The position numbers were made by a program, and so were the translations under genes. Of a DNA stretch of 64,000 nucleotides, positions 23,026 to 32,705 are shown in pieces. Numbering within the stretch: the stretch's first letter is position 1; each line of letters opens with the position of its first letter. The stretch comes from an uncultured Bacteroidales bacterium (lineage in GTDB: Bacteria; Bacteroidota; Bacteroidia; Bacteroidales; Paludibacteraceae). The notes under the pieces were generated by a model. The model had not been told where the DNA came from. It saw nothing but the letters and a program-made list of their open reading frames with translations, and did not search any database. Location: contig CADBYS010000015.1 of the NCBI GenBank assembly GCA_902798965.1, forward strand, positions 1 to 64,000. Direction: 5' to 3'.

Positions 23026-24852
23026 TTACTCCACCTGCATGCCGGTCAGTGTGTAAACCTTGTCACCTTGCATGATAAACAAGCGCCCGTCACGGAGCAC
23101 CTTTTGTACCGGAGTGGTTGGCGCGGGAGTTTCCTCCACGCCAGTAGGCATATATTTGAACGTACCGACGATGCTGTAGTTCCACTCGGGGTTGGTGAGT
23201 TCGATCTCGTACGTACCGCTTTCGGTCAGCGCGATAGTAACAGACTGACGGAAGGAGTCGGACTGCATTACCCGTCTTCTGGCAGGTGCTTGGTTGGATG
23301 CGGGTACTTTGCTCAGCGAATAGGTAATATCTTCGTTGATAAACTCGCGGATAGTGAGATTCTCTGATTTAAGAGTAGCCACAATCTGGTTCGGGTCAAC
23401 CGGATCGACGGTTGATGAGCCGGGGTCGTCGCCAGTGTAGCGGTAAAGAGGAATTGTGTCGGCTGGTTGCTCGCCATCATTACAGCCATAACCATCAAAC
23501 GCTTCTGATGCATAGACCAGCTCGCCGTCTTTGTAGGCACATTGAAGGGAGGTAACATAACCGCCGGGGAGTTGTATCCATCCATAACCGTCAGGAGCAG
23601 CATTAGCATAGCCTACACCTTCTATCCAATAAAGTTGCTGCTGATCGTAGACCCATTCTTCGCCTTTGTCGCTTTCAAATATCTTGGCAGTGAGAATAAT
23701 AGTCTTGGGAAGAGTTTCCTGTATTTCTGTAACGATGGCATTTCCTACACGTGCATTTGAGGAAAGCGTAGACAAATCATACCAGAGATTGTCCAGGGTA
23801 TCGCCTACCTGAACGTTGAAGTCATACAATAGGTATTCACTGGTGCTGTCTGCAGGGATGAAATAGATTGCAGCATTGTTTCCCTCACGAAGTGCACCTC
23901 TATATCTTTTGTTTTTGTACAACTTGACGTAGTGGAGCGTGTTAATAACGGTGTCGGTTGTCAATTGATAACGATGTAGAATGTATTCGTCATCGCCTTG
24001 TCCCCAATTATATCGGAAATCCAGTACGTTCCATGTGTCGCACAACGACGGTAATCGGAGAGAGGATTGACTGCGTCTGAGGAACTGATAATACGTTACA
24101 GGGCCTTCGTCACCACCGTAGGACTCATACTGCCACTCAAGTTCTTTGTCGGTGAGCCTATAGATGGTGATAGGCGAGTTTCCTCCACCCAAGTTTTGCG
24201 GTTGATCGAACAATCCTTCTACTGTAAGAAACCAGCCATATGTTCCATGTTGCAGGCTGTATACGTGCGGAGGGAAATAGCCGGTACCGTCTTTCATAAA
24301 CTGATACATTGTACCAGATGTGTCAAAAATCCAACCGCTCGTGCTATTCACGTCCCGCATAGAAATGTCGCCGAATCCAGAACCATTGGCAACAATCTCT
24401 TTATACACTTCCCATGATCCGGTCAGCCAGTCTGCGTATGACCATAGTTCAATTTGGGAGATTTGGATTGTTGCGGCAGTGTTGACCACCACATAATTGT
24501 AATCTCCGCGAGTGAAAGTTTTGCCGGAGAGAAGCGCGTGATAGTTAATCGGTTGCATCATCGTATTTTGCACGCGGTTCATCAGCGAATCGAGATACGC
24601 CTCCCACTGCTCATCCAGACCGGTGAGGTAGTAAGTTGTACTATCCGATGTCTCCAATGCCACGGTTAAACATGGTGCACAAGGCTCACCATCATCGTAA
24701 CATGGAAGAGGCGCAAGAAACAGTGTCCCGTTGATAATAGAATAACTTGCGTCATCAGTAACGATGTAGTTTTGCTCCATGCAAATAGCACTACTTATTG
24801 TCCATGTGCTACCTATAATGGTGAGCAGCAATGTGATGATAAATTTACGCAT
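23026..24852 (-). CDS. Large hypothetical secreted protein with C-terminal anchor-like motif
   Basis: A 608-residue protein. The start at 24852 opens a signal peptide ending near SAICMEQ. It is mostly beta-rich, including a 'TWNVLDFRYNWGQGDDEYILHRYQLTTDTVI' region like those in Bacteroidota proteins of unknown function expressed with T9SS-type or lipid-anchored tails. A linker 'DPGSSTVDPVDPNQ' precedes an all-beta module, and the C-terminus VLRDGRLFIMQGDKVYTLTG repeats the motif of the gene at 22072. It heads the operon and has its own promoter at 24995-25026. Confidence 0.65.
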   Translation of the reverse strand: MRKFIITLLLTIIGSTWTISSAICMEQNYIVTDDASYSIINGTLFLAPLPCYDDGEPCAPCLTVALETSDSTTYYLTGLDEQWEAYLDSLMNRVQNTMMQPINYHALLSGKTFTRGDYNYVVVNTAATIQISQIELWSYADWLTGSWEVYKEIVANGSGFGDISMRDVNSTSGWIFDTSGTMYQFMKDGTGYFPPHVYSLQHGTYGWFLTVEGLFDQPQNLGGGNSPITIYRLTDKELEWQYESYGGDEGPVTYYQFLRRSQSSLRLPSLCDTWNVLDFRYNWGQGDDEYILHRYQLTTDTVINTLHYVKLYKNKRYRGALREGNNAAIYFIPADSTSEYLLYDFNVQVGDTLDNLWYDLSTLSSNARVGNAIVTEIQETLPKTIILTAKIFESDKGEEWVYDQQQLYWIEGVGYANAAPDGYGWIQLPGGYVTSLQCAYKDGELVYASEAFDGYGCNDGEQPADTIPLYRYTGDDPGSSTVDPVDPNQIVATLKSENLTIREFINEDITYSLSKVPASNQAPARRRVMQSDSFRQSVTIALTESGTYEIELTNPEWNYSIVGTFKYMPTGVEETPAPTTPVQKVLRDGRLFIMQGDKVYTLTGMQVE

Positions 24853-24994
24853 AATCTCAGGTGTTTTTAATTGTTTTTTAGGGGTCCCCGACGTAAACCA
24901 AGCCATTGGCTGTTTGCGGTGGGGAGAGCAGAGGCATCGGTCGCTTTTATGGCGCAGGGCGACATCTGTGCGAACTGATTGCCGAATGCGAGTG

Positions 24995-25026
24995 CAAAGG
25001 TACTGCTTTTTTCTGATATATGCAAA
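24995..25026 (-). promoter_or_regulatory. Promoter of the 24852-20740 operon
   Basis: On the minus strand TTTG (25026-25023), a 20-nt spacer and TACCTTTG (25002-24995). This implies a leader of about 140 bases. Confidence 0.75.
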
Positions 25027-25121
25027 TTTTGGTATTTGAAAAATGATTTGCGTAAAATCGTAATATTCAACGTCTTGTAGTGTTCGCTGTTTGAAAAGTG
25101 CAATTTTTGCAATATATAAGT

Positions 25122-26330
25122 TTAATACAACATACCGAAAAGGTACAGGGGAATTCTGTTTTTGTAGCCTGTTTCGGTGTTATCTACAGCAAGGAACGAG
25201 TTAGGTTCGTCCTTAATCTGATCGAACGTTTTACCTGCGCCGCCCACCTCAAACAAGTATTGTTTTTGCACAAGGAAATCACCTTTAGCCGGGTAATTGA
25301 CGGTATATACCTCTTGCAATTGGTTCAGAAAGAATGTCTCGCGCACCGTGCCAATCTCGATGTTTGCCCCCAATGCGTACATGAGGTTGGTGTTGTGCAG
25401 GAATATTTTCTCGGGTCTTCCGAGCGACTTGAGGTTCTTGGTGTTGTCGGTAAGCAAGTTCAACAGATCGGCACGTTGCAAGGCATAGAGCATCTTCATT
25501 CCTTGGTTTCTGCCGGTCTCCAATTGTCCGTATAGCGTATGCATTGTAGGCATCTGCGGCACGCTCTGCGCTAGTACCATCAGCATCTTTTTCGTCTTCT
25601 CTATGGTTGCAACGGTCACATCGTCAATTAACGGGTAATCACTCTCAAGCACTTGGTTGACAATATGCTGCAGACGAATCTCGTAACCGGCGCGAACGTC
25701 TTTGTAGAATGGGTAGTAACCGTGCTGCAAGTAGTTGTCGAAGTGAGGTTGGATGCTGCCCAAATGCTCTTTGACGGCAAAAGAAAGTGGCACATGACGT
25801 TGCAGCACATCGTCTAAACTGCACGTGGGCAGATCAGCCACACCCTCAAAACGGAGATACTCGCGGAAAGACAATCCCGGCAGATGGTAGTCAATCAACC
25901 GGCGGGAAAGGTCACCCTCTCCTGCTTCCAACTGGAGCATAGACGACCCGGTAAACACAATATGCAGATCAGGATACTCATCGTATATATTCTTGAGAGC
26001 AGTCTGCCAATAGGGATAATGATGCACCTCGTCCATGAACAGGTATCGCCCGCCTTGAGCGTAAAACCAATCTGCCAGTTCTTTCAGCGAATGGGATTTG
26101 AACCACAAATTGTCCAAGGTGACATACAGCGCGTCATCCACATTCGTAAATGTTTGTTTTATGTGTTGCAGAATAAGGGTGGTCTTGCCGACACCTTTTG
26201 CACCTTTTATCTCAATGAGTCGATCCTGCCAATCAATTTTGTTCATTAGCGGACGAACATAATCGAGGCTGATAGTTGACAGATAATTGTGGTAGGTTTT
26301 AATGATCGGTTGCACGTCTTGTTGTTCCAT
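25122..26330 (-). CDS. AAA_14 / DUF4143 ATP-binding protein
   Basis: A 402-residue protein. The start at 26330 is chosen because the frame upstream crosses the promoter. Walker A is GAKGVGKTTL near residue 43, Walker B is YLFMDEVHHYPYW, and sensor 1 is 'IVFTGSSMLQLEAGEGDLSRR'. The C-terminal half, with 'LGRPEKIFLHNTNLMYALG' and 'RETFFLNQLQ', is DUF4143, related to restriction-like nuclease folds. Families like this are abundant, often variable, ATPases in Bacteroidota genomes with no settled role. Its upstream region is an elaborate repeat region, a second copy of which stands alone at 13696-13856. Confidence 0.88.
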   Translation of the reverse strand: MEQQDVQPIIKTYHNYLSTISLDYVRPLMNKIDWQDRLIEIKGAKGVGKTTLILQHIKQTFTNVDDALYVTLDNLWFKSHSLKELADWFYAQGGRYLFMDEVHHYPYWQTALKNIYDEYPDLHIVFTGSSMLQLEAGEGDLSRRLIDYHLPGLSFREYLRFEGVADLPTCSLDDVLQRHVPLSFAVKEHLGSIQPHFDNYLQHGYYPFYKDVRAGYEIRLQHIVNQVLESDYPLIDDVTVATIEKTKKMLMVLAQSVPQMPTMHTLYGQLETGRNQGMKMLYALQRADLLNLLTDNTKNLKSLGRPEKIFLHNTNLMYALGANIEIGTVRETFFLNQLQEVYTVNYPAKGDFLVQKQYLFEVGGAGKTFDQIKDEPNSFLAVDNTETGYKNRIPLYLFGMLY

Positions 26331-26358
26331 AACTGTTGGGTTTTGAGGATTTACGGTG

Positions 26359-26390
26359 CAAAGGTACAACTTTTTTTTCAATTATGCAAC
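26359..26390 (-). promoter_or_regulatory. Promoter of the DUF4143 ATPase gene
   Basis: On the minus strand GTTG (26390-26387), a 20-nt spacer and TACCTTTG (26366-26359); the -33 box is TTG rather than TTTG. Confidence 0.7.
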
Positions 26391-26404
26391 TTTTTTGCCA
26401 AAAA

Positions 26405-26537
26405 AGTACATGGAAGTACTAATTTTATGCAAATTTTAGTATTTCCAAGTACTAAATTGGGTGTTTTTTTGCAAAAATGGCACAAAAAAGTATCTGGAAA
26501 GACTAAAATTATGCGATTTTTAGTACTTCCAGATACT
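26405..26537. repeat. Two imperfect palindromes in tandem
   Basis: Palindrome 1 (26405-26453) has 18-base arms AGTACATGGAAGTACTAA / TTAGTATTTCCAAGTACT. Palindrome 2 (26489-26537) has AGTATCTGGAAAGACTAA / TTAGTACTTCCAGATACT. Each pair differs at two positions, and the third family member is at 13754-13802. Arm differences between copies are partly matched in the partner arm, which favours a structural or dimer-binding role. Confidence 0.75.
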
Positions 26538-26544
26538 AAATGGG

Positions 26545-26588
26545 AAAGCGACCGCACTATGTAGCAAAACGACCGCACAGATGGCGGT
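26545..26588. repeat. Two 22-bp direct repeats
   Basis: Units at 26545 and 26567 share AA(A)CGACCGCAC; the second runs into GATGGCGGTCG, forming a GACCGC/GCGGTC hairpin. Same family as 13810-13853 and, more weakly, 10703-10768. Confidence 0.65.
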
Positions 26589-26639
26589 CGTTTTGGGTGT
26601 GGGTATATAACTCCAATTAGGTAGATTGATCAGTAGCGA

Positions 26640-28946
26640 TTAATGACGGCGGTCGAGGCGGGCACCTTCGCTATTGCTGAACTTGCTTGCCGGTTCGCGT
26701 TCGGGACGCGGACCACGACGCTCGGGACGGGGACCACGGTCACCACGCTCAGGACGTTCGCCACGCGGAGCACGTGCGGGACGCTCGGGCTCTACGTAAC
26801 CTTCGGGTTTCTCCTTCAGAGCTCGGGCGCTGAGGCGGAACTTGCCGGTCTTGGGATCGATCTCGAGGAGCTTGATGCGGATCTTGTCGCCCTCCTGGAT
26901 GCCGGTCTCTTCCATTGTCTCGTAACGCTTCCAGTCGATCTCGCTGATGTGCAGCAGACCTTCCTTGCCCGGCATGAACTCTACGAAGCAGCCGTACGGC
27001 ATAAGACTCTTGACGGTAGCGTCGTAGATCTCGCCAACCTCGGGCAGAGCCACGATAGCTTTGATCTTGGCGATAGCAGCGTCCATCGACTCCTTGTTAG
27101 CCGAAGCCACTTCAACTTTGCCGCCTTTCTCGTCTTCGTCGATGCTGACGGTAGCGCCGGTCTCAGCCTGAATGCCTTGGATGATCTTACCGCCCGGGCC
27201 AATAACGGCTCCGATAAGGTCTTTCGGGATATAGAAGCTGGTGATACGCGGAGCGTGCGGCTTGATGTCGGCACGGGGTTCGGGCATGGTCTCAAGGATC
27301 TTGTCGAGGATATACATACGTGCTTGGTGACCTTGTGCGAGAGCGTTCTCAAGAATCTCGTAGCTCAGACCATCGACCTTGATATCCATCTGGCAAGCTG
27401 TCAGACCGTCGCGTGTGCCGGTAGTCTTGAAGTCCATATCGCCCAGGTGATCTTCGTCGCCGAGGATATCGCTCAGGATAGCGTAGTTCGTACCCTTGTT
27501 CTCCGAGATAAGTCCCATAGCTATACCGCTGACGGGTTTCTTGATAGGAACACCGGCGTCCATGAGTGCGAGCGTACCTGCGCAAACGGTAGCCATAGAG
27601 CTTGAGCCGTTGGACTCAAGGATATCCGATACGACGCGTACGCTGTAGGGGAAGTCCTCGGGGATCATGTTCTTGAGTGCGCGGCAAGCGAGGTTGCCGT
27701 GACCTATCTCGCGACGGCCTACGCCGCGTTGTGCCTTGGCTTCGCCTGTTGCGAACGGCGGGAAGTTATAGTGGAGCAGGAAACGCTCTGTGCCTTGGAT
27801 GAGTGCCTCGTCAACAATCTTCTCGTCGCGCTTGGTTCCGAGCGTAACGGTTGAGAGCGACTGTGTCTCGCCACGGGTGAAGATTGATGATCCGTGAGGA
27901 CCGGGCAGCGGACTAACCTCGCACCAGATAGGACGGATCTCGGTCGTAGTACGGCCGTCAAGGCGCTTGCCTTCGTCGAGCACGGCGCGACGCATAGCTT
28001 CCTTCTCTACATCATGATAGTAGCGATCAACCATAGCGGCAACCTCGTCCACCTCGATGCCGAGAGCTTCGGCGCGGGCAGCCATATACTCGGCTTTCTC
28101 GGTCTTGAAGTCTTCGCAGATCTGGCTGAACATAGCCTCGCGGTGATGCTTGTCGGTATCCGCGCTGGTAGCTTGCGCATAAGCGCGCTGGTAGCTGAAG
28201 TCGTGAACAGCCTGCTTGAGCTCGTCGTCGTTCACCTCGTGGCAGTACTCGCGTTTCACCTCCTTGCCGTACTCCTTCATCATCTCGAGCTGAGCCTGGC
28301 ACTGCGGCTTGATAGCCTCGTGAGCGGCGCGGATAGCATCGAGCATAACCGATTCGGGTACTTCCTTCATCTCACCCTCGACCATCATAATGTTGTCGAG
28401 CGTAGCGGCAACCATCAGTTCGAGGTCAGCGTTCTCGCACTGCTCGAAGGTGGGGTTGATAACGAACTCACCGTTGACACGTGCTACGCGTACCTCGGAG
28501 ATCGGGCCTTCGAACGGGATGTCGGAGCAAGCCAGAGCAGCCGAAGCTGCCAAACCGGCAATCGACTCCGGCATATCGATGCCGTCAGCCGAATACATGG
28601 TAACGTTCACAAACGTCTCAGCATGATAATTAGCGGGGAAGAGAGGACGAAGCGCACGGTCGATCAAGCGTGCAATCAGAATCTCATAATCCGAAGCTTT
28701 GCCTTCGCGGCGCGTGAATCCTCCGGGGAAGCGACCGGCAGAAGCAAACTTCTCTTTGTACTCAACCGTGAGCGGCATAAAATCTGTACCGGGCACTGCA
28801 TCTTTGGCTGAACAAACGGTAGCCAAGATCATCGTGTTGCCCAAAGTAGCCATTACCGCGCCATCAGCCTGCTTGGCCAATTTGCCGGTTTCCAGGGTGA
28901 TCACTCGACCATCGGGAAGAGTAATCTCTTTTGTAACAATATTCAT
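26640..28946 (-). CDS. pnp: Polyribonucleotide nucleotidyltransferase (PNPase)
   Basis: A 768-residue 3'-5' exoribonuclease that degrades RNA phosphorolytically. The start at 28946 ([13 protein letters not shown]) is the family's usual one. Two RNase PH domains are seen ('[28 protein letters not shown]' and '[25 protein letters not shown]'), then a KH domain '[20 protein letters not shown]' and an S1 domain '[20 protein letters not shown]'. It ends in an Arg/Gly/Pro/Glu-rich tail of about 50 residues ([20 protein letters not shown]) likely to bind RNA. Its promoter sits about 95 bases upstream. Confidence 0.97.
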   Translation of the reverse strand: MNIVTKEITLPDGRVITLETGKLAKQADGAVMATLGNTMILATVCSAKDAVPGTDFMPLTVEYKEKFASAGRFPGGFTRREGKASDYEILIARLIDRALRPLFPANYHAETFVNVTMYSADGIDMPESIAGLAASAALACSDIPFEGPISEVRVARVNGEFVINPTFEQCENADLELMVAATLDNIMMVEGEMKEVPESVMLDAIRAAHEAIKPQCQAQLEMMKEYGKEVKREYCHEVNDDELKQAVHDFSYQRAYAQATSADTDKHHREAMFSQICEDFKTEKAEYMAARAEALGIEVDEVAAMVDRYYHDVEKEAMRRAVLDEGKRLDGRTTTEIRPIWCEVSPLPGPHGSSIFTRGETQSLSTVTLGTKRDEKIVDEALIQGTERFLLHYNFPPFATGEAKAQRGVGRREIGHGNLACRALKNMIPEDFPYSVRVVSDILESNGSSSMATVCAGTLALMDAGVPIKKPVSGIAMGLISENKGTNYAILSDILGDEDHLGDMDFKTTGTRDGLTACQMDIKVDGLSYEILENALAQGHQARMYILDKILETMPEPRADIKPHAPRITSFYIPKDLIGAVIGPGGKIIQGIQAETGATVSIDEDEKGGKVEVASANKESMDAAIAKIKAIVALPEVGEIYDATVKSLMPYGCFVEFMPGKEGLLHISEIDWKRYETMEETGIQEGDKIRIKLLEIDPKTGKFRLSARALKEKPEGYVEPERPARAPRGERPERGDRGPRPERRGPRPEREPASKFSNSEGARLDRRH

Positions 28947-29046
28947 CTTTTGTATGTCATTTCGGAGTGAAGTTTTCACCCCTCTGTTTATGCGCTTGCG
29001 GCGTGCAAACGCGTGTTAATTTTTCTAAAGACCCCTAAAAGTCGTA

Positions 29047-29078
29047 CAAAGTTACGCAATTTTTGTGAAAAAAGCAAA
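29047..29078 (-). promoter_or_regulatory. Promoter of pnp
   Basis: On the minus strand TTTG (29078-29075), a 20-nt spacer and TAACTTTG (29054-29047). The long leader is compatible with autoregulation by PNPase, which is known in other bacteria, but no specific structure is shown. Confidence 0.75.
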
Positions 29079-29104
29079 ATATTCTGCATTTTTTTGCCAA
29101 AATA

Positions 29105-29136
29105 TTTGCTTTTTTGAAAATAAAGTTGTATTTTTG
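29105..29136 (+). promoter_or_regulatory. Promoter of the OmpA-like gene, almost touching the start codon
   Basis: TTTG (29105-29108), a 20-nt spacer and TATTTTTG (29129-29136). The ATG is at 29141, so transcription would begin at or within a base or two of the start codon. Confidence 0.7.
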
Positions 29137-29140
29137 TAGC

Positions 29141-31039
29141 ATGAAACGATACAACACCCTCCTACTTGGCATCTTTCTGGTAGTCTCGTCGAGCGTTTTC
29201 GGTCAGAAAGATATGCAGCCGACCCCCGAGCTTCGTAAGTTCGTTCAGCAGGGTTGGAAGATTCAGCATGCGCACATCAGTTTTGACAGTTTGAGTATGT
29301 ACTTGTCGGCCTTGGCTCCGGGCAAGACAAACTACGACCTGTACATCAGTCGTTCGCGTGCAGGTATTTGGAACACTCCGGAGCCCTTGAGCGAAGAGAT
29401 CAACAGCGCGTCGGATGAGTTGTGGCCTTCAATCAGTTCGGATGAGCGGCGCCTGTACTTCATCCGCCGCACGACGGATCAGAAACTGTACAAGTCGTCA
29501 CACGGCGCACAAGGGCAGAACGACCATCTGTATGTGGTGGAGAATTTCCGCGGCGAATGGCAAAAACCCGAGCCGGTCATCATATCTTCGGGGCAAGACC
29601 TGTCGCCGCTCATTTTGCCGGACAACCAGACGGTGATCTTTGCGCGGAAGGAGTGGGAGAAGAAACATCCGTACTATGCCTTGTTCCACACGCGGTACAT
29701 GGGTTACGGTATATGGACGTTGCCTGTTCGGCTTGACTCGCTGGAGCGCCGATCGCTGTATGCCCCCTATCTGAAGCAACTGAGCGACACCGTGCTGTAT
29801 GTGACGGAAATGCAGGTGGTGGAGCGCGACAAGAAGGAGTTCGATAGCTTGTACGTAGCCCGGCAGGTGGCTCTGCCCCAAAAGATGCGTTGTGCTCCGT
29901 ACGGAGTGCTGACGGGTGTGGTGACGGATGAACACACCAATCGTCCGGTGGAAGCGCGTATCCGATTGTACGACGCCATAACCGCCAACCTGCTTGACGA
30001 GGCGGGCTCGGATGCCACGACCGGTCGGTTCCGCATGGCGCTGCACGCAGGGCACAAATACAATATCGATATCAGCGGCGAGAACTTCAGTCACTACTAT
30101 GCCACCATCGACTGCAGGGATTCGCTGAGCAATCATCATCTGAACGTACAGATAGCCCGCAACCTGACCGTCAGGATCAACCCGTTCGATGCGGAGCTGT
30201 TCACTCCCGAACCGCCGGAACGCGAGGTGATCCGCAATGCGGCAAGCGAAAAAGCCCTGCGCGTACGCACCAAACGCGAGGAGATAGGCCGCACGTACGA
30301 GTTGCCTATCGGCGAGACGTACGCCGTGACGCTGTATCGCCGCGGATATCACGACACGACGATCATGGTGAACACGCTGCGCGATGTGCGCTTCTCGGCC
30401 GCCGAACTGGATGTGCCGCTACGACCGATCAAGAAAGCGCTGGTGCTGCAACTGGGCGATACAATCGGCGGAGTGGAGATCAAGGAAGGTACGATACGCC
30501 TGCGCAACCGCAACAAACATGAGATCATCGAGATGCCTTATACCCCTCCGACCACCACGATCATGATTCGCGAGGAGGATGAGTACGATCTGGTAATACA
30601 AAGTCCCGGACACTTCTTTTTCGATACCATCGTCAGCATACCCGAGGGCTATGACCAGCAGTTGTGTGACGTCAATCTGAAGCCGATTCAAAAGAACATG
30701 GTTGTGCAACTAAGGAACATTCAGTTCGAGAGCAACTCGTATATCCTCACCCGCTCGTCGTACGGCGAACTGGAGAAGGTGGTGGCACTGCTGAAGGCTA
30801 ATCCGGAACTGCATATCGAGTTGTCGGCACATACCGATGACATTGGCACGGATGCCTACAACGACCAGTTGTCCGCCAAACGCGGTGAGGCAACGCTGGA
30901 ATACATCGTAAAGAAAGGTATCGACCGCTCGCGCCTGACCAGTATTGGCTACGGCAAGCACAAGCCGCTCGTGCCCAACGATAGCGACAAGAACCGAGCG
31001 ATCAACCGCCGCGTGGAGTTCAAGGTTACGGAGTTTTAG
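29141..31039 (+). CDS. OmpA-family outer-membrane lipid/peptidoglycan-linked protein with PD40 repeats
   Basis: A 632-residue exported protein. A signal peptide ends near VFGQ (residue 22). Residues 30-200 have WD40-like PD40 repeat features ('DELWPSISSDERRLYFIRR', 'DLSPLILPDNQTVIFARKEW'). A carboxypeptidase-regulatory-like domain ('YGVLTGVVTDEHTNRPVEARIRLYD') and further beta domains follow. The C-terminal 110 residues are an OmpA domain ('FESNSYILTRSSYGELEKV', 'LSAHTDDIGTDAYN', 'KNRAINRRVEFKV') that binds peptidoglycan. This order is typical of Bacteroidota OmpA/PorE-like proteins. The following gene starts after 30 bases. Confidence 0.87.
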   Translation: MKRYNTLLLGIFLVVSSSVFGQKDMQPTPELRKFVQQGWKIQHAHISFDSLSMYLSALAPGKTNYDLYISRSRAGIWNTPEPLSEEINSASDELWPSISSDERRLYFIRRTTDQKLYKSSHGAQGQNDHLYVVENFRGEWQKPEPVIISSGQDLSPLILPDNQTVIFARKEWEKKHPYYALFHTRYMGYGIWTLPVRLDSLERRSLYAPYLKQLSDTVLYVTEMQVVERDKKEFDSLYVARQVALPQKMRCAPYGVLTGVVTDEHTNRPVEARIRLYDAITANLLDEAGSDATTGRFRMALHAGHKYNIDISGENFSHYYATIDCRDSLSNHHLNVQIARNLTVRINPFDAELFTPEPPEREVIRNAASEKALRVRTKREEIGRTYELPIGETYAVTLYRRGYHDTTIMVNTLRDVRFSAAELDVPLRPIKKALVLQLGDTIGGVEIKEGTIRLRNRNKHEIIEMPYTPPTTTIMIREEDEYDLVIQSPGHFFFDTIVSIPEGYDQQLCDVNLKPIQKNMVVQLRNIQFESNSYILTRSSYGELEKVVALLKANPELHIELSAHTDDIGTDAYNDQLSAKRGEATLEYIVKKGIDRSRLTSIGYGKHKPLVPNDSDKNRAINRRVEFKVTEF

Positions 31040-31047
31040 CAGATAGT

Positions 31048-31061
31048 CGAAAGTCAAAAGA
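31048..31061. repeat. Heptamer pair before a start codon
   Basis: GTCGAAA GTCAAAA lies in the 30-base gap, eight bases before the next ATG. The same heptamer occurs at 57773-57793 and 61999-62026 on the other strand. Confidence 0.5.
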
Positions 31062-31069
31062 AGCAAGTT

Positions 31070-32446
31070 ATGAAAGCAATACGATATATAGTACTGATGA
31101 TGGCCTTGGCGGGTAGCGTGCATGTTAGTTCGCAACCGCCGCAGAATCGTGTTAATCCCGAAACGGAGAAGTACGCCGACCTGATTACCCGTACGGCCGA
31201 TCTGCCGGCTTACGAGGCCATGTACCACATGTTGGCCTACCAGCGTTTTCATCCCGAGCAGGCGCCTATCTACTACCGAATGGGTGACGTGGTGTACAAC
31301 CTGCTGCCGAGCAAGGATGCGTTGCATGACTACGAAGAGCGCGCCGAACTGCTGTACAAAGGACGTTTGTTCTATGGCAACTGTCTGCACTTCCTGGGCG
31401 GCAAGATGCCTCGCAACGAAACGTTCCCGACCATCCAACCCGCGGGCAAGAAAGTGGAATATGAGGATGTGGAGGCTTACCTGCGAGGCCGCCTGGATAC
31501 GCTCAAGCGTTGGCGCGCCGAGACCGATACGCTGCACGACCGCTTCTACCGGATGGTTGACTGCTATGAGCTGTGCCGGCAAGTGTTCCTCACGTTCATG
31601 GAGAAGTACCCGTCGGACAAGCTTGCCCACCTGTGTCTGACCGAGGAGGATCGCGAAGCGCTGCAAGACCTGAGTCGCATGACGAATGATTTCCTTCAGA
31701 AGAAACAACTCTTTCTGGATGCGCTCAGTGCTTCGCCCATACAACGTTACAACCCCGAGTTCCACATGGTGGAGATCACGGCTTATCGTCTGGATGGAGT
31801 GACGAGTTCCGACTTCCTGGCCAACGATGTTCCCTTGTGGGACTATGCGGCATGGGTCACGACATTCCTACAAATACACCAAACGGTATATCAAGTCATG
31901 ATGCGCGAACTGGTTCAGGAGCACACGATGATCGATTACAGTTTCGAGCGTTTCCGTCAGGGAATGCCGGTTCAGATGGAGCTGAACCCGCTTATCGCTT
32001 TCCGCCTGGAACTGATTGATTACAACTCTCCTTTGGCATCTTTCCTTCGCTTGGAGCAACTGGTAGGCGAAACAACCTTGCAGGCACAGGACAGCCTGAC
32101 AGCCGAGACTCAGCTGCCGGATGGCGAACTGTCGGCACGCATCACCGCTTCGATAGAAGCACAGCAGCGCTTGGCGGAAACGGAATCGACCTTGCGCACG
32201 CTGCGTCAGCGCATCGACGAGACAACACCTCAGAAGTACGCCTTCTTCCTGAAGCAGACCAACATCGAATCGGTTGAGGCGCTGCTGAGCAAGGCCGAGC
32301 AGGTTATGGAGTTCCAGACGACTCTGACAAGGCAGATTGAGCAGCAACTGCGCAGTTACGCCAAGGCTTATCCCGTGCAGTTCGAAGCCGTGGATATAAG
32401 CGACGACCAAGCTGCCTCGGAAGCCGCTACAGGGCAAGGTTTGTAG
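31070..32446 (+). CDS. Hypothetical exported protein, helix-rich
   Basis: A 458-residue protein with a signal peptide (to about VSSQ at residue 22). The mature part is predicted mainly helical: an early 'PAYEAMYHMLAYQRFHPEQAPIYYRMGDV' resembling a TPR-type repeat, and a long C-terminal coiled coil ('EAQQRLAETESTLRTLRQRID', 'LLSKAEQVMEFQTTLTRQIE'). No family is recognised. Its place right after the OmpA-like gene, with a heptamer array between, suggests a periplasmic or envelope partner of that protein. Confidence 0.65.
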   Translation: MKAIRYIVLMMALAGSVHVSSQPPQNRVNPETEKYADLITRTADLPAYEAMYHMLAYQRFHPEQAPIYYRMGDVVYNLLPSKDALHDYEERAELLYKGRLFYGNCLHFLGGKMPRNETFPTIQPAGKKVEYEDVEAYLRGRLDTLKRWRAETDTLHDRFYRMVDCYELCRQVFLTFMEKYPSDKLAHLCLTEEDREALQDLSRMTNDFLQKKQLFLDALSASPIQRYNPEFHMVEITAYRLDGVTSSDFLANDVPLWDYAAWVTTFLQIHQTVYQVMMRELVQEHTMIDYSFERFRQGMPVQMELNPLIAFRLELIDYNSPLASFLRLEQLVGETTLQAQDSLTAETQLPDGELSARITASIEAQQRLAETESTLRTLRQRIDETTPQKYAFFLKQTNIESVEALLSKAEQVMEFQTTLTRQIEQQLRSYAKAYPVQFEAVDISDDQAASEAATGQGL

Positions 32447-32505
32447 GCTTGATTTGTCAAAATGACGAAAATTTGGCCATAAATAGTGCATACTATGCGC
32501 TAAAA

Positions 32506-32537
32506 TTTGCAAATTTGCGAAAATTGTCGTACTTTTG
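32506..32537 (+). promoter_or_regulatory. Promoter of tRNA-Phe
   Basis: TTTG (32506-32509), a 20-nt spacer and TACTTTTG (32530-32537), about 38 bases before the mature tRNA. Confidence 0.75.
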
Positions 32538-32575
32538 CATCCGCTTTCGAGCGAAATGATTTGCCGAAGGCGAAT

Positions 32576-32648
<73 letters not shown>

Positions 32649-32653
32649 CACGA

Positions 32654-32689
32654 AGAAAGGTTGCAACACTGCAACCTTTCTTTGTTTTT
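32654..32689 (+). terminator. Intrinsic terminator of tRNA-Phe
   Basis: A 12-bp stem AGAAAGGTTGCA / TGCAACCTTTCT with loop ACAC-like bases is followed by TTGTTTTTG. It could also stop leftward transcription, but the convergent alkaline phosphatase gene ends at 32706. Confidence 0.85.
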
Positions 32690-32705
32690 GTAGTCTGAGC
32701 ACTCC

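Larger units (their letters stand above)
26331..26639. other. 309-base intergenic region between pnp and the ATPase gene
   Basis: It holds the leftward ATPase promoter (26359-26390), two imperfect palindromes (26405-26453 and 26489-26537), two 22-bp direct repeats (26545-26588) with a trailing CGACCGC...GCGGTCG hairpin, and about 50 bases before the pnp stop without visible features. No gene. Confidence 0.7.

Noticed and set aside
27894-28811. Long antisense ORF (305 codons) opposite pnp
   Set aside because: Overlaps conserved PNPase domains; no promoter of the local type and no recognisable protein features.
29500-30352. Antisense ORFs opposite the OmpA-like and polA genes (for example 34063-35058)
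   Set aside because: Shadow frames with no domains, crossing the divergent promoter region; no support for expression.
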